Positions 8,779 to 16,756 of a stretch of DNA of 64,000 bases are shown here, piece by piece. The notes below the pieces were generated by a model. It saw only the letters and a list, made by a program, of their open reading frames with translations, ran no database searches and was not told the origin of the DNA. The position numbers were made by a program, and so were the translations under genes. Location: the NCBI GenBank assembly GCA_002508705.1, contig DAYL01000033.1, positions 83,594 to 147,593 on the forward strand. Direction: 5' to 3'. The stretch's first letter is position 1; every line of letters starts with the position of its first letter. Origin of the DNA: Methanoculleus sp. UBA374. Lineage in GTDB: Archaea; Halobacteriota; Methanomicrobia; Methanomicrobiales; Methanoculleaceae.

Positions 8779-9300
8779 TCAGCGATTTTCCTCCCTGGAT
8801 ACCAGCTCTATCGCCCTGGCGGAACAGACCTTGATGCAGCTCGGATCCCCTCCGCAGAGATCGCACTTGGTCATCGCCTTCAGGCCCCGCTGCATCTGGG
8901 GCACAGATATCGGGCATGCCCAGGTACACGACCTGCACCCGATACACCGCATCTTATCGATAGTTACAATCCCGGTCTGCGGATCCTTGGATATGGCACT
9001 CACCGGACAGGCCGCAAGGCACATTGGATCAGCGCAGTGATGGCAGTGTATCCTCACGAATTCGTTATCGGGGCCCCGGATCACCCTGCAAAGAGACAGA
9101 TCGTAGTTGTAGGTATTGAAATTCTTAAAAGAACATGCGGTCATACACTGCCTGCATCCGGTACATCGGTCTGGATGGTGGAGGATTATCTTCGTATCAG
9201 CGCAAGCAGGATGAAGATGCGGCGTTGTCGGATGAACACTCTCCATAACTGCCGGCGGTGTGTTTATGAAGGGGCCTGCATTCAAACCGGAGATCTTCAT
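8779..9300 (-). CDS. Four-cluster [4Fe-4S] electron-transfer protein (HycB/CooF-like)
   Basis: The product carries four cysteine motifs (CTGCRQCMTAC, CHHCADPMCLAAC, CIGCRSCTWACP and CDLCGGDPSCIKVC), the pattern of HycB, HydN and CooF. Such proteins carry electrons between a partner enzyme and a membrane-bound hydrogenase. It is the first gene of the operon and is followed by the HdrC-like and HdrB-like genes, so it probably wires these to the hydrogenase. An ATG at 9300 and a TTG at 9309 are both possible starts, and no strong ribosome-binding site precedes either. The N-terminal ~40 residues before the first motif are unconserved-looking. Confidence 0.85.
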   Translation of the reverse strand: MKISGLNAGPFINTPPAVMESVHPTTPHLHPACADTKIILHHPDRCTGCRQCMTACSFKNFNTYNYDLSLCRVIRGPDNEFVRIHCHHCADPMCLAACPVSAISKDPQTGIVTIDKMRCIGCRSCTWACPISVPQMQRGLKAMTKCDLCGGDPSCIKVCSARAIELVSREENR

Positions 9301-9365
9301 GTCACTCAATGATTATCCCTATATGCAAAAGACACTATCCTCGGTGCTGATGCATCTCCTGTTGT

Positions 9366-9385
9366 TAACCAAAATTTTAATTCGT
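9366..9385 (-). promoter_or_regulatory. Possible promoter of the hydrogenase operon
   Basis: An AT-rich stretch (reverse strand AATTAAAATTTTGG) lies about 70 bases upstream of the first operon gene and is the only TATA-like sequence before the GC-rich repeat region. It is called from composition and position only. Confidence 0.3.
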
Positions 9386-9810
9386 TGAGATTTTCCCATC
9401 AACCGTTGACACACCATCTCTGTTATATGTTTCGATGCAACCTTGCGAGACGAGCAGCGACCTTCCTAAACAACTATGCGGCAGACGCTCGGTCATGCTT
9501 GTTCGTCCTCGTTTCATTTCCCGGCGCTCACTCTCCTCCGGCTCGCTTCACATCACCTCGCTGTTTCTCTTCGGTTGATTGTTGGGACGAAGACGCCCCT
9601 GGCTCGTCGCGCCGCTCCGGCGTCAGCACCTGATCTGGCCCGCTCCTCGCATACCGCTTCGCGGAATGTTCATTGCTGTTGATGCGACAGACGCGGACGC
9701 TCAGTGATTTCGCTCGCTCGACGCACAGGGGGCTCCGACTTGCCGCTGGGCCCTGACGACCTTCCTCCCGCTCCACTCCTCCCCCTTTGAAAGGGAGGGC
9801 AGTCATTGCG
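9386..9810. other. Non-coding stretch upstream of the second repeat element
   Basis: I see no credible gene here. Short open frames have unlike-protein composition (Arg/Ser/Ala-rich) on several frames. The stretch ends at the direct repeat starting near 9811. Confidence 0.4.
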
Positions 9811-9902
9811 ATACCCCAGGGAAAGCCGTGTCCCGGACTCGCATACGAGCGGGAACACCCGGGTGGGATCTCAGATACCGGTTGTTTCGTAGGACACTAC
9901 TG
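9811..9902 (+). repeat. Direct repeat preceding element B (matches 131-222)
   Basis: This is the second copy of the ~90-base block that precedes the MITE-like element, in the same orientation as the copy at 131-222. Differences are scattered single bases. Confidence 0.75.
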
Positions 9903-10463
9903 GATCATTGCACCTTATTTTGCTGATCTTGGCGTGTGGGGTTGCTCTCTTTCGCGAAAGATCGGGGAAGCAGTCAATAGTGACCCGATTCCGAGTAACC
10001 ACTATACTAACATCAATTCCTCATGGCTATCGCCACGCACTGCCCCCGCTCCTCCCGGGGCGGGGGAGGAGGCCGGGCGGGGTGCGATGGTTTGCTAGAA
10101 CCGGAGCTTGAGAAGACCGAAGGTCTTCGAGTGGGGATCGGAGGAGTGCCGTGTTGTGGCCCCACCCCCGGGGGAATAGCCACTGCGAACATACCTCCGG
10201 AAAGATGGACGGATGCCCTCTTACGGGGCGGGGGATGTTCTCCCTCCCCTGTCCCCACCCCCAACGGCGATACCTACCACGGTCCACTGCACGGGTGAAC
10301 CGGGGAACATCCAGCGCCCACCTCATTGGAGGCGGGGTGAGCATCATGTAGAGTCCGATCGTTCGAGATCGATGCAATAATCTCCGCGGCTTCGCGGCTC
10401 TGCACCGAACAGTCTTCGCGTAAGGCGACGGTGTGTGAAATGTTAGGTGCAATGGTCCACTAC
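9895..10463. repeat. MITE-like element B, inverted interior relative to element A
   Basis: The block begins cactactggatcattgcac and ends gcaatggtccactac, forming terminal inverted repeats. Its interior is the reverse complement of 230-600 (shared gtgtggggttgctctctttc, gtgtgtgaaatgttag). It carries about 230 extra bases (roughly 10048-10250) not present in element A; this insert is GC-rich and has hairpin-forming runs. No gene is supported inside. Together with element A it flanks the hydrogenase operon. Confidence 0.65.
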
Positions 10464-10633
10464 CGACATATGGGAACCAACGGTGCCGTTTGGCCCTGGA
10501 TTTAAGGGTCGCAAGCGGCACTCTTCACGTATCCGTCCCCCATTCCTCCCGCGAGTTCCCCTCATTTGGCGGCAAAGGTTGCCATCTTCTTCATGTATTT
10601 AGGACGCGCCCGTCAACGTTATCTGGATCACAC

Positions 10634-11359
10634 ATGGCCAGATTACCTGAAACAGAAGCGAAGAAGTTCGCGGAAGAGTTCGAACGGGCAACCCCAAAAG
10701 AAGTCCTGCATTGGGCGGGAGAGAAGTTCAAGGGAAAGATCGCTCTTGCCTCCAGTTTCGGCCTCGAAGACGTCGTTCTGATCGATCTCATCGCGAAATC
10801 CGGTGCCGATATCCGGGTCTTCACGATCGATACCGGAAGGCTTCATCAGGAGACCTACACGCTCATGGAAAGGATCGGAGAGAAGTATTCGATCCCGGTC
10901 GAGATCTTCTTTCCGGACACAGCGGCAGTCGAGGCCATGGTCAACGAGAAGGGAATTAACCTCTTCTATTCCAGCAGCGAGGCCCGTGTGGAATGCTGCC
11001 ACGTCAGGAAAGTCGAACCGCTCCGGCGTGCTCTTGCGCCGCTCGACGCGTGGGTCACCGGGCTCCGCCGCGAGCAGGCGCCGACCCGTTCGGGTATCGC
11101 CAAAGTTGAGATCGACCACGTCAACGGCGGGCTTGTCAAGGTAAATCCCCTTGCCGACTGGACCGGCGATCAGATACTCGCGTACATCAAACAGAACGAT
11201 GTTCCGTACAACCCGCTCCTTGACCAGGGGTATGTCAGCATCGGCTGCGCCGCCTGCACGAGACCCATCCGGAAAGGCGAAAACCCGCGGAAGGGCCGCT
11301 GGTGGTGGGAAGACGATGCCAAGAAAGAGTGCGGCCTCCACCTGAACTTCAGTAAGTAG
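10634..11359 (+). CDS. cysH: Adenylyl-sulfate (APS) reductase, assimilatory CysH type
   Basis: This 241-residue PAPS/APS reductase family protein would reduce APS to sulfite and AMP. It has the PP-loop-like ASSFGLEDVVLIDL, the segment TGLRREQAPTR and a C-terminal ECGLHLNFSK with the redox-active Cys. The paired ECC and CAAC cysteines indicate the [4Fe-4S] form that uses APS rather than PAPS, and no APS kinase gene is seen nearby. I start at the ATG at 10634 (MARLPETEAKK); the open frame reaches back to 10490 without support. It sits 22 bases before sat, the preceding step. Confidence 0.92.
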   Translation: MARLPETEAKKFAEEFERATPKEVLHWAGEKFKGKIALASSFGLEDVVLIDLIAKSGADIRVFTIDTGRLHQETYTLMERIGEKYSIPVEIFFPDTAAVEAMVNEKGINLFYSSSEARVECCHVRKVEPLRRALAPLDAWVTGLRREQAPTRSGIAKVEIDHVNGGLVKVNPLADWTGDQILAYIKQNDVPYNPLLDQGYVSIGCAACTRPIRKGENPRKGRWWWEDDAKKECGLHLNFSK

Positions 11360-11381
11360 ATCGGACGAGGTGCGATATTTC

Positions 11382-12539
11382 ATGACAGCCTTACCTTACG
11401 GCGGCACGCTCGTCAACCGCGTCCTTTCAGACGCTGCCCGGCGAGAGATCCTCGCCGGGATCGACGGCAGAAAGACCATCGCTGTTGATACGCAGGGCGC
11501 GCTCGACGCCGAGAAGATTGCGATCGGAGCGTTCTCCCCCCTCACCGGTTTCATGGGCGAAGCGGACTACTCAGGCGTCCTCGCCCGGTCCCGGCTGAAG
11601 AACGGTCTTACGTGGACCATCCCGATCATTCTTGCCCCGCGAATCGCCGAAAACCCGGGACTCGGCGATATCCATGTCGGCGACAGTCCGGTGCTCCTGT
11701 ATCACGGAGAGCCGATCGCGGTGCTCCACGTTGAGGAAAAGTTCCCCTTCGACAAGACGGAGTTCGCCCGCCGGGTCTACGGGACGACGGAGGATGCACA
11801 TCCCGATGTAAAGAAACTCCGGAATGCCGGGGATACGATCTTTTCCGGTCCAATCGATCTCATCAACCGGGTCTCCGGCGCCGACGAACTCACCCCTGAA
11901 GAGACACGAGAGGAGTTCGACCGGCGCGGGTGGGAGACCGTCGTCGCGTTCCAGACCCGGAACCCCCCGCACGTGGCTCACGAGTACATCCAGCGCTGCG
12001 CCCTCGAACAGGTCGACGGCCTCTTCATCCACCCGGTCGTCGGCGAACTCAAAAAGGACGACTTCCCCGCCGAGGCCGTCATCGAGAGTTACCAGTATCT
12101 CGTCGATCACTACTATCCGAAGTCCCGGGTCTTCCTCGCGCCGCTCGCGATCTCGATGCGCTACGCGGGGCCCAGCAGGGCGGCGGTCTTCCTCGCGATC
12201 ATCCGAAAAAATTACGGATGCACGCACTTCATCGTCGGCAGGGACATCGCCGGCGTCGGAAACTACTACGATCCCTACGGCGCCCACGCGCTCTTCCGGA
12301 ACCTCGATCTCGGTATTGAAGCGATGCTCTTCCGGGAGTCGTATTACTGCCGCAAGTGCCGGAGCATGGTAACGGAGAAGACCTGCGGCCACCCGGAGTC
12401 GGATCACTCCCGTGTCAGCATGACCCAGATCCGGAAGATGATCGTCGCCGGAGAGCAGCCCCCCATTGAGGTGATGCGCCCCGAGCTCGCGGACCTTCTC
12501 GTCAAGTACAGGCCGTACCTTGAAGCGGGCTTAAAGTGA
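11382..12539 (+). CDS. sat: Sulfate adenylyltransferase (ATP sulfurylase)
   Basis: The product (385 residues) makes APS from sulfate and ATP. The nucleotide-binding motifs QTRNPPHVAHEY and GRDIAGVG are intact, together with ISMRYAGPSRA. A CRKC...TCGHPESDH zinc-ribbon-like segment near the C-terminus fits archaeal and bacterial single-chain Sat. I prefer the ATG at 11382 because GAGGTG lies about 10 bases upstream; a GTG at 11370 is the alternative. It is co-directional with cysH and probably co-transcribed with it. Confidence 0.94.
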   Translation: MTALPYGGTLVNRVLSDAARREILAGIDGRKTIAVDTQGALDAEKIAIGAFSPLTGFMGEADYSGVLARSRLKNGLTWTIPIILAPRIAENPGLGDIHVGDSPVLLYHGEPIAVLHVEEKFPFDKTEFARRVYGTTEDAHPDVKKLRNAGDTIFSGPIDLINRVSGADELTPEETREEFDRRGWETVVAFQTRNPPHVAHEYIQRCALEQVDGLFIHPVVGELKKDDFPAEAVIESYQYLVDHYYPKSRVFLAPLAISMRYAGPSRAAVFLAIIRKNYGCTHFIVGRDIAGVGNYYDPYGAHALFRNLDLGIEAMLFRESYYCRKCRSMVTEKTCGHPESDHSRVSMTQIRKMIVAGEQPPIEVMRPELADLLVKYRPYLEAGLK

Positions 12540-12590
12540 GGCCGGGGACGTTTCGCTTCGCCCTCCCCCTCCCGCGAGTTAAATGCTTCT

Positions 12591-12648
12591 TCGGCGGAGA
12601 TTGAGGAGATTATTGCCGGGAAATGTCTCTATAAATGATCTCCGCCGA
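12591..12648 (+). promoter_or_regulatory. Inverted repeat around a TATA box before the sulfur-carrier operon
   Basis: A perfect 11-base inverted repeat (TCGGCGGAGAT at 12591-12601, ATCTCCGCCGA at 12638-12648) encloses the TATA-like CTCTATAAATG at 12628-12637. The layout suggests an operator for a repressor that blocks TBP binding. The first gene starts about 150 bases further on, leaving a long leader with no clear gene. Confidence 0.55.
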
Positions 12649-12796
12649 AATGATACACCATGCACGGTCCTATGAACGGCACCGCCTGCCCTGCTCGTCT
12701 CTCTGCCGGGCGGGGGTCCTTCCGGATCGTTTCAGTCGGGTCACCCCGGATCTTCCGGATGGACCATCCCTGCAATTCACACGAGGGAATAAATCC

Positions 12797-13009
12797 ATGA
12801 AAATTACCATTAATGGAAATGAAGAAGAGATAGCGTCTGAGATGACAGTCCGCGATCTGCTCGCGGCGTGTAACGTAGAGTCTCCCGATATGGTCTCCGT
12901 CGAGCACAATGGGACCATCCTCAATCGGTCCGAATTTCCAACGGTCGTCGTCCGGGAAGGCGACGTCATTGAGTTCCTCTATTTCGTGGGAGGCGGCTCG
13001 CTTTCATGA
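12797..13009 (+). CDS. ThiS/MoaD-like sulfur carrier protein (HcyS-like)
   Basis: The 70-residue product has the ubiquitin-like fold pattern of ThiS/MoaD (MKITINGNEEEIASEMTVRD, VVREGDVIEFLYFVGGG). Family members carry sulfur as a C-terminal Gly-Gly thiocarboxylate. Here four residues (GSLS after VGG) follow the diglycine, so the tail should need trimming before activation. A JAMM protease and an E1-like enzyme are encoded in the same operon. Its TGA overlaps the metY ATG. The arrangement matches the HcyS system described in Wolinella; function here is inferred. Confidence 0.85.
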   Translation: MKITINGNEEEIASEMTVRDLLAACNVESPDMVSVEHNGTILNRSEFPTVVVREGDVIEFLYFVGGGSLS

Positions 13010-14238
13010 GTCCGGGTTTCTCGACACGGGCGATTCATGGTGCCGGCCCGGGGACCGAACCCCGTCGCGCCCTCCAGTTTCCCATCTACGCAGGGGTGGC
13101 ACATGACTTCGAGTCCGCCGAGGCGATGGGGGCGACGTTCTCCGGCAGGAAGGCCGCGTTTGCGTACTCGCGGATCGCGAATCCCACCGTCGATGCCTTT
13201 GAGAAGAAGATGGCGTTACTCGAGGACGGACTCGGATCGGTTGCGGTCTCCTCGGGCATGGCGGCAATCTCGACCACGCTCCTCACCCTGCTCGCGGCAG
13301 GGGATAACATCGTCTCCTCCTCATCGCTCTTCGGGGGGACGTTCTCTCTCTTCCGAAACGTCCTCTCCCCGCTCGGTATCGAGACCCGGTTCGTGCCGAT
13401 CGACGATCCGGATGCAATAGAAGCGGCTATCGATGGACAGACACGGGCGATCTTCCTTGAGACGATCTCCAATCCCCGCACGGTCGTCCCCGATTTTGCG
13501 GAGGTCTCCCGGATCGCACGAGCTCACAGACTTGTCCTGATCGCCGACAGCACCGCGACGACGCCGTATCTCTTCTCCGCGAAGCGACACGGAGCAGACA
13601 TCGCCCTTCATTCGACGACGAAGTACATCTCCGGGGGAGCGACGAGCATGGGCGGGGCTATCGTCGACCTCGGTACCTTCGACTGGTCGGCGGTACCGGC
13701 CCTCGAAGGGTATCACCGGTTCCGTGAGATGGCGTTCATCGCCCGGCTGAGGAAGGAGGTGTACCGCGATACCGGGAGCTGCATGTCCCCCTACGACGCC
13801 TATCTTCAGAGCCTCGGCCTCGAGACGCTCGCCCTGCGCATGGAGCGCGTCTGCGAAAACGCCCGGGCTATAGCGGAGTTCCTGGCCGGAGAGGATGCGG
13901 TGAGATCGGTCGACTATCCGGGCCTCCCCTCCTCGCCGTATCATGATCTGGCGAACCGGCAGTTTGACGGGAGGTACGGGGGGGTCCTCGCGTTCTCGCT
14001 CCCCGACAAGGCCTCCTGCTTCCGGTTCCTGAACCGGCTCCGGCTCGTGCGGCGGTCGTCGAACCTCGGCGACAACAAGTCTCTTGCGCTGCATTCGTCG
14101 ACGACGATCTACGTGGAATTCACCGCAGAGGAGCAGAAGGCCATGGGCGTGGACGATACGATCATCCGGCTCTCGGTCGGGATCGAGGACCCGGACGACA
14201 TCATTGCCGATCTCCGGCAGGCATTGGCCGGAATCTAA
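13006..14238 (+). CDS. metY: O-acetylhomoserine sulfhydrylase-type PLP enzyme (MetY family)
   Basis: This 410-residue Cys/Met-metabolism PLP enzyme would join an activated homoserine to sulfide to give homocysteine. The PLP Lys is Lys206 in HSTTKYISGG; YSRIANPT, SSGMAAIS and IADSTATTPYL are family motifs, and the C-terminal RLSVGIEDPDDI is standard. Its start overlaps the carrier-protein stop, which argues that the sulfur donor is the carrier thiocarboxylate rather than free sulfide. The activated homoserine (acetyl, succinyl or phospho) cannot be read from the sequence. Confidence 0.88.
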   Translation: MSPGFSTRAIHGAGPGTEPRRALQFPIYAGVAHDFESAEAMGATFSGRKAAFAYSRIANPTVDAFEKKMALLEDGLGSVAVSSGMAAISTTLLTLLAAGDNIVSSSSLFGGTFSLFRNVLSPLGIETRFVPIDDPDAIEAAIDGQTRAIFLETISNPRTVVPDFAEVSRIARAHRLVLIADSTATTPYLFSAKRHGADIALHSTTKYISGGATSMGGAIVDLGTFDWSAVPALEGYHRFREMAFIARLRKEVYRDTGSCMSPYDAYLQSLGLETLALRMERVCENARAIAEFLAGEDAVRSVDYPGLPSSPYHDLANRQFDGRYGGVLAFSLPDKASCFRFLNRLRLVRRSSNLGDNKSLALHSSTTIYVEFTAEEQKAMGVDDTIIRLSVGIEDPDDIIADLRQALAGI

Positions 14239-14252
14239 ATTACAGGTGGACC

Positions 14253-15053
14253 ATGAGAGAAGACCAGATCGAACGCTACAGCAGGAATATCATCTTAACC
14301 GAGATCGGCGGTAAGGGACAGGAGCGACTTTTAGATTCAAAAGTCCTGATTGTCGGTGCGGGGGGCCTTGGTTCTCCCGCTGCCCTCTACCTGGCAGCGG
14401 CCGGCGTCGGGACGATCGGGATTGCCGACGGCGACAGGGTCGACCTGACCAATCTTCAGCGGCAGATCATTCACTTCACGGATGACGTCGGCACAGGGAA
14501 AGCGGACTCTGCAAAGGCAAAGATTGCCCGGCTCAACCCGGACGTTGAAGTGCGGGTTCATCCCGAGATGATACGGGCGAAGAATGCGAGGAAGATCATC
14601 TCGGGCTACGATTTTGTCATCGACGGTACAGACAACTTTGCGGCCAAATTCCTCATCAACGACGCCTGTGTCCTCCAGAAGATACCGTTCTCTCACGCCG
14701 GCATCCTGAGGTTCAACGGGCAGATGATGACGGTCCGGCCTTATTCGAGCGCCTGTTACCGGTGCGTCTTTACCGCCCCGCCTCCCGCAGGCGCGGTCCC
14801 AAGCTGCGCAGAGGCAGGCGTGCTCGGCGCGATGGCCGGGACCATTGGAACCCTGCAGGCCGTCGAGACGCTGAAATATCTCCTCGGCGTCGGAGATCTG
14901 CTGACCGACCGGCTCCTGATCTTCGATGCCCTGCCCATGAGTTTCCGCGAGGTGAAGGTTAAACGGGACCCGTCCTGCCCGGTCTGCGGCGAGCACCCGA
15001 CCATCACGTCGCTCATCGATTACGAACAGAAGATCTGCGGGTTGAAACGATGA
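14253..15053 (+). CDS. E1-like adenylyltransferase (ThiF/MoeB/HesA family, HcyF-like)
   Basis: The 266-residue protein has the ATP-binding VGAGGLGSP (residues ~32-40), DLTNLQRQ with the family Arg, IDGTDNFAAK, and the structural zinc ligands CYRC (168, 171) and CPVC (242, 245). It should adenylate the C-terminus of the carrier encoded at 12797. The rhodanese domain found in some MoeB proteins is absent. It starts 14 bases after metY and its stop overlaps the JAMM gene. Confidence 0.9.
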   Translation: MREDQIERYSRNIILTEIGGKGQERLLDSKVLIVGAGGLGSPAALYLAAAGVGTIGIADGDRVDLTNLQRQIIHFTDDVGTGKADSAKAKIARLNPDVEVRVHPEMIRAKNARKIISGYDFVIDGTDNFAAKFLINDACVLQKIPFSHAGILRFNGQMMTVRPYSSACYRCVFTAPPPAGAVPSCAEAGVLGAMAGTIGTLQAVETLKYLLGVGDLLTDRLLIFDALPMSFREVKVKRDPSCPVCGEHPTITSLIDYEQKICGLKR

Positions 15054-15454
15054 TCCTGCCGGCCGAAATCGTGGAGGAGATGTATGCTCACGCGGAGAAA
15101 GAAGCCCCGATCGAGGCCTGCGGCTACCTAGCCAGCTTTGGGGAGCGCGTCGTGCGCCGCTATGCGATGAGAAACATCGATCGGAGCGAGGAGCATTTTG
15201 CGTTCGACCCGGAGGAGCAGTTCTCGGTCCTGAAGACGGTGCGGAACGAGGGTCTGAGCATCGTTGGGGTCTATCACAGCCATCCTGCCTCGCCTGCGAG
15301 GCCCTCCGCCGAGGATATCCGGCTCGCGTACGACCCGACGGTCGTGTATGTGATAGTCTCGCTGCATGGCGGCGCGAGGTCTATTGGAGGGTTTCGCATC
15401 CGACAGGGAGCGGTCGAGGAGGAGCAGCTGACAATTATGGGGGAGAACCTATGA
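15050..15454 (+). CDS. JAMM/MPN+ metalloprotease (Mec+/HcyD-like)
   Basis: The 134-residue protein has the JAMM zinc site: Glu22 in PIEACGYL, HSHP (His76, His78) and the Asp in PSAEDIRLA. Relatives remove residues after Gly-Gly on sulfur-carrier proteins or release an amino acid from them. In this operon the likely target is the four-residue tail on the ThiS-like protein, or a carrier-homocysteine adduct. Both ends overlap neighbouring genes by four bases. Confidence 0.9.
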   Translation: MILPAEIVEEMYAHAEKEAPIEACGYLASFGERVVRRYAMRNIDRSEEHFAFDPEEQFSVLKTVRNEGLSIVGVYHSHPASPARPSAEDIRLAYDPTVVYVIVSLHGGARSIGGFRIRQGAVEEEQLTIMGENL

Positions 15455-16317
15455 CGGACAAAGTTTTCGATATCGCGGCTTTCAAGAAAGTCGGGATGAT
15501 CCAGCAGAAACAGAAGGAATACTTCGCACTGCGCCTCCACGCTGTGGCCGGTGATTTTACCGCCGAACAGATGCAGAAGATCGCGGAGGTCGCAGTGAAG
15601 TACGGGACGGGCCAGATCCACTGCTCTACACGGCAGGGGATCGAGATCCACAACGTGCATCATACAAACCTTGAGGCCGCAAGGGCCGAACTGGAGTCGG
15701 TCGGCGTAGCGATGGGGGCCTGCGGCCCGAGAATCCGGATCGTCACCGGCTGCCCGGGGGCCCGGACGTGCCGGTGGGGGATCATCGATACGAAGGAGGT
15801 TGCTGCCCGGCTCGACCGCACCTGGTTCCGGGAGGAGACGCCTCACAAGTTCAAGATGGCCGTCACCGGCTGCCCGCACAACTGTGCGAAGGCGACCGAG
15901 AACGACATCGGGGTCATGGGCGGGATCGTTCCCGGGTGGGTGGCGTCCTCGTGCACCGACTGCGGTCTCTGTGTGAACATCTGCCCGACGCACGCGATAG
16001 AGAAGGCCGGCGACGAATACGTGGTCGATCTTTCTCTGTGCATCAACTGCAGCATCTGCACATCGAGCTGCCCGGCGGGCGCATGGGTGGTCGTCTCAAG
16101 AGGGTATATCCTCTGGATCGGCGGTACCATGGGAAAGGTTCCCCGGCTCGCAACCCGGCTCGGCGGGCTGATCGAGTCAAAGGAGCGTCTCTATGAACTC
16201 GTGGGCAACGCTATAGATTACTACCGCAGAATGGGGCGGAAGAAGGAGCGTTTCGGGCACATGATCGATCGAATCGGTCCGGATGTCGTAAGTGAGGCGA
16301 TCCTGAATGGGAGATGA
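15451..16317 (+). CDS. Siroheme sulfite reductase with ferredoxin domain (small Dsr-like/Fsr-C type)
   Basis: The 288-residue protein combines a nitrite/sulfite reductase ferredoxin-like half-domain (YGTGQIHCSTRQGIEIHNV) with the siroheme/[4Fe-4S] ligands GCPGARTC and GCPHNCAKA. A two-cluster ferredoxin insert follows (CTDCGLCVNICP, CINCSICTSSCP). It would reduce sulfite from the CysH step to sulfide. Such short forms are known in methanogens as low-molecular-weight sulfite reductases. The following tusA starts inside its last codons. Confidence 0.88.
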   Translation: MTDKVFDIAAFKKVGMIQQKQKEYFALRLHAVAGDFTAEQMQKIAEVAVKYGTGQIHCSTRQGIEIHNVHHTNLEAARAELESVGVAMGACGPRIRIVTGCPGARTCRWGIIDTKEVAARLDRTWFREETPHKFKMAVTGCPHNCAKATENDIGVMGGIVPGWVASSCTDCGLCVNICPTHAIEKAGDEYVVDLSLCINCSICTSSCPAGAWVVVSRGYILWIGGTMGKVPRLATRLGGLIESKERLYELVGNAIDYYRRMGRKKERFGHMIDRIGPDVVSEAILNGR

Positions 16318-16546
16318 GGTAAAAAAACGGGTGGACCTTGCAGGCGTCGTCTGCCCCATGAACTTTGTGAAGACAAAGCTCGCCCTTGAGGACCTTGAAC
16401 CGGGCGATCTGCTGGAGGTCATCCTCGACGAGGGTTCGGCCATGCTGAATGTCCCCCGGAGCGTGAAGGAAGAGGGGCACCGGATCGTGAAGGTCGAGCC
16501 TCTTGGCGAGTCGTTCCGGGTCGTTATCGAGAAGGGCGGAAGGTAA
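16307..16546 (+). CDS. tusA: TusA/SirA-family sulfur carrier
   Basis: The 79-residue protein has the family core DLAGVVCPMNFVKTK, where the Cys can hold a persulfide, and a typical two-layer fold length. As the last gene of the sulfur operon it could accept sulfide sulfur from the sulfite reductase and pass it to the adenylated ThiS-like carrier. The direct link is inferred from position, including the overlap with the upstream gene. Confidence 0.85.
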   Translation: MGDEVKKRVDLAGVVCPMNFVKTKLALEDLEPGDLLEVILDEGSAMLNVPRSVKEEGHRIVKVEPLGESFRVVIEKGGR

Positions 16547-16725
16547 GCCGGTTTGGGAGGTCTCCCTCCCGGCATCCCCTGAATCTCACGCCGGGGACCC
16601 GGTGGGTATAACCGCCGCCCTCGCTTGAGCGGATCGACTTTTAGTGAAGATGTTTATCTTGCGGGGGTGAAGGGGGCGGAGCGGAGTCGCCCTTCGTCAT
16701 GTTCCCGGAGAGATTAGCAAAAACC

Positions 16726-16738
16726 ATATATTATTATA
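16726..16738 (+). promoter_or_regulatory. TATA-like element upstream of tnpB
   Basis: The AT-rich ATATATTATTATA lies about 20-30 bases before the tnpB ATG in otherwise GC-rich DNA, suggesting a short-leader or leaderless transcript. Confidence 0.45.
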
Positions 16739-16756
16739 AGGTTCAATATTGTTTGT

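Noticed and set aside
9386..9810. Short open frames on both strands upstream of repeat element B
   Set aside because: They overlap each other, have low-complexity Arg/Ser composition and no ribosome-binding sites.
12649..12796. Possible riboswitch in the leader of the sulfur-carrier operon
   Set aside because: I could not recognise a known riboswitch core, and fold prediction was not possible; only the inverted repeat at the TATA box is reported.
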